From: Macrobrachium rosenbergii
Taxonomy: Eukaryota; Arthropoda; Malacostraca; Decapoda; Palaemonidae
Direction of reading: 5' to 3'
Assembly (NCBI RefSeq): GCF_040412425.1
Contig: NC_089744.1
Location: 32,374,501 to 32,438,500, forward strand
DNA length: 64,000 nt
The notes under the pieces are model-generated. The model had not been told where the DNA came from. It did no database searches and was given only the letters and a program-made list of their open reading frames with translations. Shown here one piece after another: positions 18,590 through 32,621 of the stretch (within the stretch, counting starts at the first letter, position 1; each line of letters opens with the position of its first letter). The position numbers and the translations under genes were made by a program.

Positions 18590-18910
18590 GTGGCCTACCT
18601 GGGTTGGTATCAGTACACTGCAGGTCCAAAGAACCCTGGGTAGCAGTTGCACCCATGCACTCGGCAACAGGCAGTAGCAGTACCGCTGGCGAGAGACCAG
18701 GGCTAGTACTAAAGGCCTGGATAAGTGGTTGCACCCGTGCACTCAGCAACAGGAGCAGTGATACCACATTACTGCCAGCGAGAAACCAGGTCTGGTACTG
18801 GTAGACTGGGTAAGCGGGCTACCAGGGCCGGTACCAATACACCAGGGTTCCGGAGAACCCCGGGGAGCAGTTGCACCCGTGCATCAGGCAATGGGAACGG
18901 AGGTACTCAC
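18590..18910. repeat. Tandem-like units of about 100 bp flanking mariner 2
   Basis: The motifs TTGCACCCATGCACTC, TTGCACCCGTGCACTC and TTGCACCCGTGCATCAGG recur at about 18645, 18729 and 18870. Each is followed by an AACAGG/AATGGGA block, and AGCGAGAAACCAGG-like blocks follow the first two. A related unit lies on the other side of the mariner at about 17200-17270. Confidence 0.7.
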
Positions 18911-18959
18911 ACTAGTGAGAGATCATTAGCCCTCTCTGGTTTTAAGTTCAAAAGACACT

Positions 18960-19720
18960 AGGCTCTCCCGAGAGGTCTAGAGAGGCACAACTCTTGAAGG
19001 CCCTCGGTCTCCACAACACCTGAAAAAAGCTTGGATTAGATTGTTTTATTTACACTCATGTCACAGCGTGACATATATAATAAATGAGGATCAACCTCAA
19101 AGAAGAGGGACACCTACACTGGACAGAACCTAACCCAGCTGTTTCCTCTTCAAAAAGGGCTAAGTGACTGAGGGGTTTGTATATATATTTAACAACCAAC
19201 AATCACACAAAAATATATCAACAAAACAAAAGAAAGCAAACAACAGTTGGGCAGAGAAGCACCGAGATGTTTTCACATGACAGCGGCCAAAAGCAAAGTG
19301 AAGTGCAGATTGACCAGTGGGTGGGGCTTCCCCTATACCATTGGCAGTTAATGACCTTGTCTGAGAGTTAAAGGTCGTTCCGGCTCATGTCTACAAGCTA
19401 AATCCTATGTAAAGCCGAAGGTTTGTATTTGTGTGGAACATACTGCAGTTTCTAAATAGAAAAAAAAAAAAAAATTCTTTTAAAGATTCCAAAGGAAGTC
19501 TTCAATTTCTTCACTTGCATAGTGAGCAAAGTAGGTCTGGCATCACTGCTTCACCTTCTAACACCCTCTCTTAGCCAAGGAGACTAAACTGACTATAGGC
19601 AACACATAATACGTATATACATCAGTTGTTATGCATACTTAATCCATAAGACTCATGAAAAGATAAACCTAGAGTGTGTTTCTAGTGTCAAAAGGTATGG
19701 TAACATAGAAGATGAATGCC

Positions 19721-19722
<2 letters not shown>
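18960..19722. other. Intron sequence including a DIRS-D-type terminal motif
   Basis: Contains CTAAATCCTATGTAAAGCC and AAGGTTTGTATTTGTGTGG at about 19398-19437, a terminal motif shared with 37.5, 45.7, 58.1 and 63.1 kb. Otherwise no coding or element signature; an A-tract lies at 19460-19474. Confidence 0.5.

Positions 19723-19807
<85 letters not shown>
19723..19807. repeat. (GA)n microsatellite
   Basis: About 85 bp of uninterrupted GA. Confidence 0.99.
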
Positions 19808-19808
<1 letters not shown>

Positions 19809-21035
19809 ACGCGCTTGTAACTCTGCAGGTAAAAATTGTATAAACTACATGAAATTAAAAAAATCTGATGTAAATCATGTGAGCCTGAAAGAATAAGAAA
19901 TAGACCTGACAAAAGATATTGATTATGACTGGCTGCAAAGAAAAAGTGATTTTAAAAATCTTAATTGCATGGATATAAAAGATATAATTAAATTAAGATA
20001 AAACCAAATGTCTGAGCCTAAGCATTGGCGGTAGATGAAGGCGCTCAATTTAATGAATGATTTTGGATGGATACTTTAAAGCACTTGAAAGATGTAGCTG
20101 ATGACTTTCAAACTTATACTAAAAACATTCATATTATCAAAGAGTACACCAGCTGAAAACAAGATTAGTGATGCTTACAGAATAAACTAAGATGAATTGC
20201 CATTTGAAGTGTGGCCATGCAGAACATCTTTTTGACAGTAGGGCAAAGAATGAAGGACAAGCATTTTGTGCTGTAATTTGGATATGTTCCACAAAAACAG
20301 ACACAAGTGAAATTCACCGGACAAAGTACAGTTTCTTTGTCAACTTGAGTCATAATAGGGTCTAAATGATGGTAATTTATAAATAAATGGTGGAAAACAG
20401 ACCTAGTGTAATCAAAACAATGTAAGGTGGACAAGCCCAGAAAATTAGAAATAGGTGCCATCAAATTAGTGAAAGAACTAGATTACTGGTAAGTAGTCAT
20501 ACTTTGTCTACCAGTACTTATTTTAAGTAATACACTCCAAATTCAAGGCCACATTAGACACTACATAAATAAACATTTTATTGACGATGTATCAAATGCT
20601 GTTTATCAGTTTAATGTATAAGAACTGCAAATTTAAACTAAATAGCATGAACAGATAGGACTGAAAAAATTATTCTTTAATGACAATGCATTTCAAATGG
20701 TTAAAGATAAAAATACAACACAAGAACATTCAAAATTCAAGACCAGACAGAGACAATATGCTACACGAATTCACTAAAGTTTACTTCTAGTAAAGAACAT
20801 GCTAATTACTTCTCAATGCAAGCAATGATTTGTTTACCAATTTCTAATGGGACTCTTGTAGCAAGAGGTAAACACTGGATTTGCATACTTACTAAAGAAA
20901 TATGAACTCCCTTAAATACATGCATATATTTTATTAACAGTCAACAAAAACTACATTGCTTTAACATAAAACCTACTGAAGAATGAATGCTTTCTAAGTA
21001 CTGTAAATTAATACAAAATCTGTTTCAGCACTAAC
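19808..21035. other. Intron downstream of the large CEP120 exon
   Basis: AT-rich sequence. A reverse open stretch at 20464-20165 gives no recognisable protein, and I found no continuation of the C2B domain here. Confidence 0.5.
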
Positions 21036-22175
21036 CTGATCCAAGTTCTTTGCAAAAACAATTGTAACTGCAAACTCAAAAGATTCTTCCTCTGGGTCAC
21101 CCACTGGCCCAATCTGAATAAAGCCTCCTTCATGGTCCAGATGGGGTACAAGATGATCGGAGTGACCACCAATGTGCCGGCCTGCAGGTGTATGAACACT
21201 AGCTTGGAGTCCTCCTTTATTTCTTAAAGGGATGAAATTCTGTTTACTTCCAGGCAATGCACTACTCAAAGGGTCAGAAAGCCTTCTGTTTTCAAACTGA
21301 TTCTTCTTTGCAGGTTTTGGGCAACTAGAAGGGCCAGTTATGTGTTTTTCACCTTCCCCACTACTGTGATACATTGGCTGTGTTGCAGGCCAACCTTCTC
21401 GAGCTTTACCACTAATCTTGGACTGGAATCCGCTATCAAGACCCTCATCATCCAGTCCAGAGTATATGTCAATGTCATCATCAAAATTTTCTTTCTGTTT
21501 AAGTTTAGTTTCACCCTTATTCAGTCTCTCCCCTCCATTAGTTACACCATCTAATAAACTTCTTACTATTTCCACAGGGGAAGTTGGCACTGATTTACTT
21601 TTATTGTTTCTAAGCTCAACCCTGCCATTACACTTTGCGAAATCATGATCCTTAACACTGTCTGAAGACACTGTTTCATATCTTTTTGCCCTAGCTTCCT
21701 GTGCATCACAGATAACTTCACTTGGAGTCAGATCTCCATCTATATTTTCTTCAGCATATACGGATTCAATGTTACATAAATCACCTGCCTCCTCTTCTTC
21801 CAAATCCACATGCTGAGATCGAGAAAATTCATCCTCAAAGCATTTTGAAGATCCTGTGCCTAATTTGTTTCTATTTTCTGCATCTAAAGAGTGTGTTTGG
21901 AAAGCATCTTTCTGAGAAGAAGAAATGAGCATCTGGGATGATCGGTCTGAGAGAAGTGCTCCAAGCTTACTGGAAGCAGCAAAATCAGCCACTGGAAAGG
22001 CATCTTGATGTGACAAGGAGACATGTGAGTTCATATTTGGAACCTGGTAAACATGAGATGTTCCATTGTGCTGTGAGATGTGATTATTAACAGCACTGCC
22101 GACAGAGCTCAAAGTGTATTGTCCACCATGCATGTTACCATTATGCAACATCCTTGGTGAATCAGCTTTTACCTG
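21036..22175 (-). CDS. CEP120: CEP120-like gene, large linker exon entering C2B
   Basis: Uninterrupted exon of 1,140 bp (380 codons, phase 0 at both ends). The acceptor is TGTATTTCAG before 22175; an alternative AG three bases on would drop one Gln. The donor after 21036 is CAG/GTTAGT. About the first 345 residues are low-complexity and Ser/Asn/Asp/Glu/Gly-rich, with an acidic patch (DLEEEEAGDL) and PTSPVEIV; I see no fold there. The last about 35 residues contain HEGGFIQIGP and ESFEFAVTIVFAKNLDQ, matching the start of the second C2-type domain of CEP120 (family pattern EEGGYHQIGP then SVTIAFATQLEQ). The linker is much longer than the vertebrate one as I recall it. No later exon was recognised between 21035 and the window start, so the rest of the gene lies below position 1 or is too divergent to see. 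Confidence 0.85.
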
Positions 22176-24269
<2,094 letters not shown>

Positions 24270-24429
24270 GGTATTTGGCATCAGCCAATTTCCTATGTTT
24301 CTTCTAATGTTATCTGATGTTACACCAGGAATATGGGGGGTCTGTTCAGGTGGTGATATAGTTGTGCATTGTCTCTCTCGCTCTCTCTCTCTCTTCCTCA
24401 GGCTCAATGGTGTTTGATGCTGACTGATT

Positions 24430-24830
24430 TATTCTGTTCACAGGCATTGCCTGTCTGGTTCAATTTCTATAATTTTTACACTTAATTCATTCTTCTCTTT
24501 CTGGTCTTCTTTAGTATTCATAGTTACAGTAACTGACTACAGTACCTTCCTGTACATGACAGAGACCCTTTAATAGTTTAGTAGTCACCATCACAATATA
24601 AAAGAGGTGGCATGCATCCACTGGGCATGTAAATTCATAGAGGAAGTTACTTTTCTTCAAATCTATCTCTATGTGTGTCCAGTTATTTTTCATAAGCTGG
24701 TTGGTTCTCATAATTTTAGAGTAAATTATCCCTTGAATTTTCTCACCTTCTGTTACAGGGTGACAGTTTTCTTTATGATCTTTTTTTACCATTCTCAACT
24801 TCCAAATGTTTAAGGTGCATTTGGTTACAG
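24430..24830 (-). mobile_element. Penelope-like endonuclease fragment (degenerate)
   Basis: The reverse-strand reading gives KIMRTNQLMKNNWTHIEIDL, NFLYEFTCPVDACHLFYI, then TTKLLKGLCHVQEGT and TMNTKEDQKEKNE. The order, a YEFTCP-x-C block followed by a TTKL-x2-L-x3-HLQEG-like stretch, fits the GIY-YIG endonuclease region of Penelope-like elements of a different lineage from the 15-kb copy. It is short and degenerate with no RT, so this rests on motif resemblance alone. Confidence 0.5.
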
Positions 24831-26640
24831 TAATGAACCTGGATTATGCCACACCACTGGAGGATACACATGAAGAAACCCCACAAACATTGCCTATCAA
24901 TACAACCAAGGAGGTCCAATGACTACAAGCATTATAGCAAAAACATCGAACAACAAAACAGAGAAATAATAATTTTACCACCCCAGACATTTGCTAAATT
25001 TCAACCAGCTCACATTATAAATACTTGCCTACCATTGTATTTCATTCATTCTCTCTACATACGACCACCTGTATGTGAACAGAGTAAAAAACAAAACAAT
25101 GCATGCAGAACACCTTGCAATGTCCTTTGGAAATTATACTACCTACTTGCTGATAAGAATATAAGAAACACCGAAGAATGCATACACTGAATGATGTTGA
25201 AACAGCAACTGCTTTCAATAATACTGCCCTAAATGAGGGGCTTATTCTACATTATTACTATTATATTATTAATTATTATTACCATCAATAAATAGTTTAG
25301 CCAGACCATTTAGTTAAAATTCTTTACATCACAGGACTGGACTGAAGGGTTTATTCTCAATTAAAGTATCAGATTTTTGTTATAGCTTACCCGCTGTTTG
25401 TCCTCAAAGGAGTTACACTTTCATGGTCTCCCCCCTCCCCCTTCCAGTGCTCCATAACACAGACCAACAATTACAAAGAATTTTCTTATAGTTGGTCTCG
25501 GCCAGAATAGTGCTTGTCGGCACTATCTCCTGTCCTACAACAATTACCTAGGCTCTATGTCACACTTGCACAGATGTGGCAACAGCCTGATTTGGCAATC
25601 TTCATTACACTCAGGTCTGTCCAAGAGTTCACTATACCATCTACTGCTTTTAATAGCCGTGAATTACCCAAACAGTCATTGGTTCGTTGTTTCTTCAACA
25701 GGCAAAAGAATGGATTCCATTGCCATCCATTGTTCTATCCCAGCAGGGCGGGGGGCATATGCATCCTCCTTTCTGAGCTGCGATCTTCACGTAGAATTTA
25801 AACCTAGTCTACTGGGAAGATTATTTGCTTAACATTGCTAGGTACCTAGTCGAAAACTATAGACTTCATCTATCCAACATATTAGGCAGAATGGGAAATG
25901 TGGTTAGATTACTCCACACCGAGAAGACAGTTGAAATCTGTTAAAAAGAGTTTTACATTTTATTACCTTTTTAGGTCAAGCACCTTGATATTTCAACAAT
26001 CATGGCATAAAAGGCAGCACTGGCAGAACCCTTGCCTTATGTTTTGGAATTTGTTCTACAGTAACACAGAAATTGTTAATTCCATTCATTCTTCAGTCTT
26101 TTACACTGCAAAGGTCAACTCCTGCAAGGTTTCCTATTACTTGGTCCCTGAATAAGGTTCTTAGACTCCTGTCATCCCCTCAATTTATGGGCCCAACACA
26201 AGTACAACTCATATGCTGCATAAGGCAGTCTTCTTGATTGCTTTGGCATCAGGAGCTTGGATTAGTTACTGGGCTCTCTTAGGCAAGGATAACATTTCAC
26301 AACTCATACACCTAGTTATCATTTGCTGCTTTCTTTTGGCCTATCATTCCTTTCCTGATAAAGGAACTATTTCATATGAAATATTACGCCTGGTTCTACC
26401 ACTTTAGGTTTACCTAGATGTCATGGCAAACATCCAGTTGGTCCTATTTTTCCTACACCTTAGCACAAACAAACCACTCGCTCTACATGGATTGAGAATT
26501 ATTTTTGTGGCCCTCATTAAAAAGGCAGACCCTCACCCCATTCTTTAGTCGCATAACATGTAATCATTAACTTTTTTCGGAAATGTTTCCTTTGAAGAAG
26601 TCTTCAAGTGTACAGAGTGGTTATTAGAAACATTACTTCT
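24831..26640. other. Intron sequence, nothing recognised
   Basis: Mixed-composition sequence with only short open frames. I see no domain, terminal repeat or structural RNA signature. Confidence 0.5.
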
Positions 26641-26644
26641 GAAC

Positions 26645-27060
26645 TGGTGAAGGTGCAATGATCCTGCAGCCAGACTCAACATACTTAGTTAAGTCACAGT
26701 AGAACCACAATTGTTAATACATTTTTAGGTTCGTGTATCTCTGTTCTTCATTGCCAGACCCAAATGGGTTTCCAGAATCAAGAAAACTGTTGATAACTTA
26801 TGACTTTACCTTGAATAAAAAAAATTCCTGAAACACTATTGCCATGAGATATTGCTGGGGAAGGCACAGTAATCCCACAGCCAGACCCAACATAATTAGG
26901 TAAGCCACCTTCGAACCACAAGAATAATATATTTATTGGTTCGTGTGTTGTTTCCTGTTCTTTATTGCCAAACTCTATGGGTATCCAGAAAAAAGAAAAT
27001 GGTTAATAACCTGTGATTATACCTTGGATAAAAATTAATCTGGATTGCTGGGATTTATTT
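26645..27060. repeat. Diverged tandem duplication, period about 215 bp
   Basis: Two direct units share GCCAGACTCAACATACTTAG / GCCAGACCCAACATAATTAG at 26670 and 26885. Further shared blocks are AGAACCACAA / CGAACCACAA, TTCTTCATTGCCAGACCCAA / TTCTTTATTGCCAAACTCTA and GTTGATAACTTATGA / GTTAATAACCTGTGA. Confidence 0.8.
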
Positions 27061-28170
27061 ATTAGGAGCTAAGCCATTTTGCCACCTGTCAATTTCTTAA
27101 GTAAGCTCCTTTAAAAATGAACAGTGGCTACGCTATCAAAAAAAAAAGGTTTTGATGTGGGAAAAACCTATTTTTGGCAGCTGCTGTGTCCTCAAACACA
27201 CTCACTTTCACTGAAGAAAAGGCATGGGACTGGGATGAATAGACCTGGAGTGTAATGAAGATGGCCGAATCAGGCAGTGTGACTTAGAGCCTAAGTAATC
27301 ATTGTAGGAGAGATAGAGCCCTCCAACAAGTACTATTCTGGCCGAGATCAACCACAGGTAGTGCTCTAGTTACAATAATTCGACTTACGATATTTCGAGT
27401 TTATGATGGGGTTAGCAATTAATACCGATACAAAAATATTTTTAGAAAATATTTTTAGATTTTGCGCGGGCATAGGCAGCAAGAGAGACCAACTTCTTTT
27501 CCTCCATCTCTTTATTCCATCTTCTAGTTAAAAACATAAAAGAGAATGATAAAAGTATTATTAGTAACGTTATACTCTTCGTAAATGCGTACAGCCATAA
27601 ACAACCGAATGAGAAACTGTTGTTTTGCTAATAATCGAATCGGATAACAACTGTTTTGCTTGTATTTCAACCATCATACAGTTAAACAATTACTGTAGTT
27701 ATGTTACAAATGACGTTAAATACAATAGGACTGATATACTTTTTATACTACACCCTTATTCGTTTTGGAGAAAAGATCGGCAAGGAAATATACTGCTACA
27801 GTAACTTTAAGCTGCAAGCTGTAGCTGAAGCTGAGAAAACAATGTTCAAGCTGCTAATGACTATAAATTATCGTGCATCGGCAACATGGATGAAACTCGA
27901 CTGTAAATGAAATTGGAGAGAATGTATTTTAATTAAAACTACCGGGCATGAAAGAACACAAATTACTGCTCTTTTCATGCCGATAAAAAATAAATACGTA
28001 AAGCTCGTATTATGATGAAATCAAGAGAAAATAGCGAACAGAATCTTGGTCTTTTTTTTTTTTTTTACACAAAACAAACATGCCCCCAACACGGTCAGCC
28101 GCGATTCCTGCGAACGTCATATATTAATGAAAAAAATAGCTAAATTAATTTCACAGTGAGACGTATTTAA

Positions 28171-30345
28171 CCCTTAAACACCGACTGGACGTATCGTACG
28201 TCGACTAAAATTGTCTATCGGTTGCCGTGCGGACGTAAGGTACGTCGACTACAAAAAGTATTTAAAAATATTCGCGGAAAAATAGTTATAGGCCTAGTCT
28301 GCGAAATATTTTAAATCACGCGCCTTGAGGGATGCTGGGAGTTCACGGATCACGCTGTTGTTTTGTTTACAAGCGTTGCCCAGCCGAGCATGCGCGAATT
28401 TCTTTCTTCTCGCACTACAGAGCATCAGCGACGCATCTCAGAAATTCTTTCGTCACTTTGTCGTAATTTTTGCACCATTTTATATTAGCCGTTACATAAA
28501 GTTTTTTATATGAAAATGTGTGCAATTTCATGTAGAATACAACAAAAAAACAACCCATGGTTGTTTTTTCTAAAAGATTTGAAATATTTTCATATAAATC
28601 AGGATAAGTGCCAAAATTTCAGCCTTCGGTCAACTTTGACTCGACCAAAATGGTCGAAAAACGTAATTGTAAGCTAAAACTCTTACATTCTAGTAATATT
28701 CAATCATTTACCTTCATTTTGCAACAAACTGGAAGTCTCTAGCACAATATTTCGATTTATGGTGAATTTTTAAAAAAACTTTTTCCTTATGTCCGCGCGG
28801 TAACTTGGCCGAAAATCTCAGAAATTCTTTCGTCACTTTGTCGTAATTTTTGCACCATTTTATATTAGCCGTTACATAAAATTTTATATATGAAAATGTG
28901 CACAATTTCATGTAAAATACAACAAAAAACAACCCATGGTTGTAGCTTTTATCAGTTTTGAAATATTTTCATATAAATCAGGATGTGCCAAAATTTCAAC
29001 CTTTGGTCAACTTTGACTCGACCAAAATGGTCGAAAAACGCAATTGTAAGCTAAAACTCTTACAGTCTAGTAATATTCAATCATTTACCTTCATTTTGCA
29101 ACAAATTGAAAGTCTCTAACACAATATTTCGATTTATGGTGAATTTTTAAAAAAACTTTTTCCTTACGTCTGCATGCGGTAACTCGGCCAAAAATCTCAG
29201 AAATTCTTTCGTCACTTTGTCATAATGTTTGCACCGTTTTATATTAGCCGTTACATAAAGTTTTATATATGAAAATGTGCGCAATTTCATGTAGAATACA
29301 ACAATAAAAACCCATGGTTGTAGCTTTTATCAGTTTTGAAATATTTTCATATAAATCACGATAAGTGCCAAATTTTAATCTTCAGTCAACTTTGACACGA
29401 CCTAAATGGTCAAAAAACACAATTGTAAGCTAAAACTCTTACATTCTAGTAATATTCAATCATTTACCTTCATTTTGCAACAAACTGGAAGTCTCTAGCA
29501 CAATATTTCGATTTATGGTGAATTTTTGAAAAAAACTTTTTCCTTACATCTGCGCGCGGTAACTTGGCTGAAAATCTCAGAATTTCTTTAGTCACCTTGT
29601 CGTAATTTTCGCACCGTTTTATATTAGGCCTTACATACAGAAAGTGTTATACATGAAAATGTGCGCAATATCATTAGAATACAACAAAAAATAATTCATG
29701 GTTGTAGCTTTTATCAGTTTTGAAATATTTTCATATAAATCACGATAAATAGAAAAAATTCGACCTTCGGTCAACTTTAACTCGACCGAAGTGGTAGAAA
29801 ATTGCAATTGTAAGCTAAAACACTTACAGTCTAGTAATATTCAATCAATTACCTTCATTTTGCAACAAACGGGAAATCTTTAGCACAATATTTCGATTTA
29901 TGGTGAATTTTCGAAAAAAAACTTGTTTTTACGTCCGTGCGTTACGAATTCATGCATCATTTTGTGATAATATTTTCTCTGTGTTGACTTGATCGTTTTA
30001 CAATTTGTTATATACCAAAATCATCGCAATTTAGTGTAAAATACAACGAAAAAAAAAATAACTTATTAGCTTTAACCGTTTTGCTCACAGCGCGATTTGT
30101 ATACAATTATATTTGAAAAAATTTTTTTGCACTGTCATATATGTATTCCAATATTTATATATGATAATGATATTTTTTTTCATTTCTGATGGTTGCATAC
30201 TAAACTTGGCAATGACAAAAAAAGGAGCCAAAAATGAACTCTTAATCTTAAAAACTAAGCGTGCTGTGATTTTTTTGAAAAAAACTTTTTTTCCGCTTCG
30301 GCATACGACAGACACTTTTGTAAATAGAGGCTCGGCGTTTAAGGG
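28171..30345. mobile_element. TTAA satellite-bearing element, copy 1
   Basis: A 2,175-bp element flanked by TTAA at 28167-28170 and 30346-30349. The left end is TTAACCCTTAAACACCGA and the right end, reverse-complemented, is TTAACCCTTAAACGCCGA, a TIR with one mismatch. The left subterminal region has two copies of a GGACGTA-n3-TACGTCGACTA motif (28187 and 28231). The interior is about four tandem units of about 380 bp starting at 28437, 28817, 29196 and 29576. There is no long ORF. TTAA targets and CCC-starting ends point to piggyBac-type transposition in trans (inference). Confidence 0.85.
28437..29950. repeat. About 380-bp tandem repeat inside TTAA element copy 1
   Basis: Each unit begins CTCAGAAATTCTTTCGTCAC. 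Each runs through ACATAAAGTTTTATATATGA, AACCCATGGTTGTAGC, CTTCGGTCAACTTTGACTCG and TAGCACAATATTTCGATTTA to a CCTTACGTCCGCGCGGTAAC-like end. The four units differ by point changes and small indels. Confidence 0.93.
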
Positions 30346-32189
30346 TTAAGGTATATTTCGAATTAAAAACACTTTGTATAATGAAAAATATCCTTGTCCC
30401 AAATAAATAAAGTATCTATATTCATTTACGCTAACTAGAAGCAAGAAAAGCGCACTGAACTGAGTTAAATGCGGTGAAATAATCACCGCGTGATCGATTC
30501 CCAAAACAAAACATTGATCGCAATTTACAATACAAAAGCAATATGAGAATATATGCAGTTGGATAGTGTAGTAAAGCATAACTTTTTAAAAAATCCATGA
30601 AAAAGATGCATATTCGTTATGTTGATGTTTGTATAATACTGTTAATATGTGAATAGAGTTCAGTACTGTATAATGTAGGCTAGGCTACTGTATATGTAGC
30701 CTATCCGATATACAACAGTGTAGGCTAAGCCTTGTTTGTTATTCAATTTCTCTTTATACTGAATTATCATAAGTCAATCTGCATTGAACCTGCAGAATTA
30801 GCTAATAATTACTATACCGTTTATGTATACAGTATACTGTGTAGCATAGGCTAGGCTACCATATATGTACAGATGGTACTGATTACCCTAGTGCAGGCTA
30901 GGCCATATTCGAGATACGATTTTTTCAACAAACGATGGTTTTTTTGGAACCTAACCCCATCGTAAGTAGGGCAATACCTGTATAAGAGAATTCTTTGTAA
31001 TTGGTTGGTCTGTGTTATAGAGCCCTGGGGGGACCATGAGAGTGTAACTCCTTAGAGGACTCACAGTGGCTACCAAAAAGGACACTTTTGTGACAAAAAT
31101 AAAGTTTTATATATACTTACCCAGTAATTACTTAGTTAACAATTTCTTGCCTCAGCAGCTTAAAAATTTTAAAAATTCGTTGGAAATGCTTCACAGATTT
31201 AGTGCAGGTGACCGGTCCCGCCCACTAACAGGAATACCAAGTACTAGCAGACAACCTCATTCTGTTTATGCCAAGTGTCCATCAGCAGGGAGGACAGAGG
31301 GCTCCATCCGTAATAATTACTGGTTAAGTATATATAAAACTTTATTTTATCATAAAAATGTCATTATGAATGAATTTGAAAGAGAAAGAGTTGCTAGCAT
31401 TGCGTACAATGCTTGTTGTTCTTTATCAGTTAAGATAGCCTGCAGTAGAAAATTGCCTCTGGTTGTTGCTCAACTTAATCTGTAGTGACATGGAGGTAAA
31501 GCCAAGGGTTGCCTCTACTTCAAGTGGGAGCTTTGTAGTGAAGGAGTACTCCAATGGCTACCAAAGCATCAGTTGAAGTTATATGCATGTGAGTCTAACC
31601 GTTACCCAGATCCCCTCCCCCCCCTTAAGTTCCATGTCTGGAATGTGTCTAGCAAAACTTTAAAAGGTGCCCTTGCCCTGGGCACAGTACCAACATAAAA
31701 AACAACCAAACAATGTCACCTGCACTGAAATAACACCAAAACCCATCCACTAAGAGTGGTGGGTGCTCCAGGTACTTTGTACATCCTGGCTCCAAAAAAC
31801 TCTATACCCTACTAGAAGGTGAAGAGATAGTAAGAGAAAATCCCAAAGTAATGCCAAAAATTTAACACTGTTTCCTGTAGGACAATTGTAGAATGGACAT
31901 AAGGGACAAGTACAGCCTGAAAGTTAAAGAGGAAAAAACTTTTCTGACGTCTTTAGCTTTCAGTTGAAGAGAAGGGAAATGCTCCCTAAATCTGAGAGCA
32001 TCTCAGAAAATAGTCTATAGTATAAAGAACCAGATGCTCTAAACAGAGGATGAGAAGAGATCTAGCCATACACCATAAGTTATGGATGGCCTTTGAACTA
32101 CCGATTCTTTTCAGGTAATACCTGAACATCTCAGCTGGACAGAGAGATCTCTATTCATCCTCAGATTTGGTGAGAACTGTTGGGTGCTT

Positions 32190-32526
32190 AGAGAAAAAGC
32201 TGGTGCCAGGCTGTGATTGGAGCTAAAAGTTTTAGTCAGAGGACGACATGAGCTCTTGCCATCACACTATATGCATGGCCTCAAACTTTCACTTCCTCCC
32301 AGGTAATACTGGAACGTTTCAACTGTACAAGAAGCTCTCTATTCTTCCTCAAAGTTAGTAAGCGCTTCTGGGCACGCAGAGGATGGCTGACAACAGGCTG
32401 TAAGCGAGGCCAGCAGATCTGGCCACCATGTAACTTCTAAACATTTGGGAGCTGGAAGGCGCTCCTACGAGCTTTGCTTAGAGCTGGCGCCCGGTCATAA
32501 CTGGCGCCAGGTGAGGAAAAAACTTG

Positions 32527-32621
<95 letters not shown>

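Larger units (their letters stand above)
27355..30980. mobile_element. pogo/Tigger-like DNA transposon remnant holding a nested TTAA element
   Basis: The left end reads CAGGTAGTGCTCTAGTTACA. The right end, reverse-complemented, reads CAGGTATTGCCCTACTTACG. Both share a nearby GATGGGGTTAG block. The right flank is TA. The inner left part has traces of a DDE_1 transposase on the plus strand: IYCYSNFKLQAVAEAEK (about 27785), then GNMDET (about 27880) and IKTTGHERTQITALF (about 27935), separated by stops. This matches the pogo/Tigger/JRK order (N-terminal DNA binding, GNMDET, TTGHE). The element is interrupted at 28167-28349 onward by TTAA satellite element copy 1 (28171-30345). Confidence 0.65.

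Noticed and set aside
20165..20464. Reverse-strand 99-codon frame near the large CEP120 exon as a candidate next exon
   Set aside because: Cys/Phe/His-rich peptide with no resemblance to the C2B continuation and no convincing splice sites in frame.
28437..30345. CRISPR-like array (regular about 380-bp repeats)
   Set aside because: Units are too long, have no unique spacers, and the genome is eukaryotic. It is satellite-type tandem repetition.
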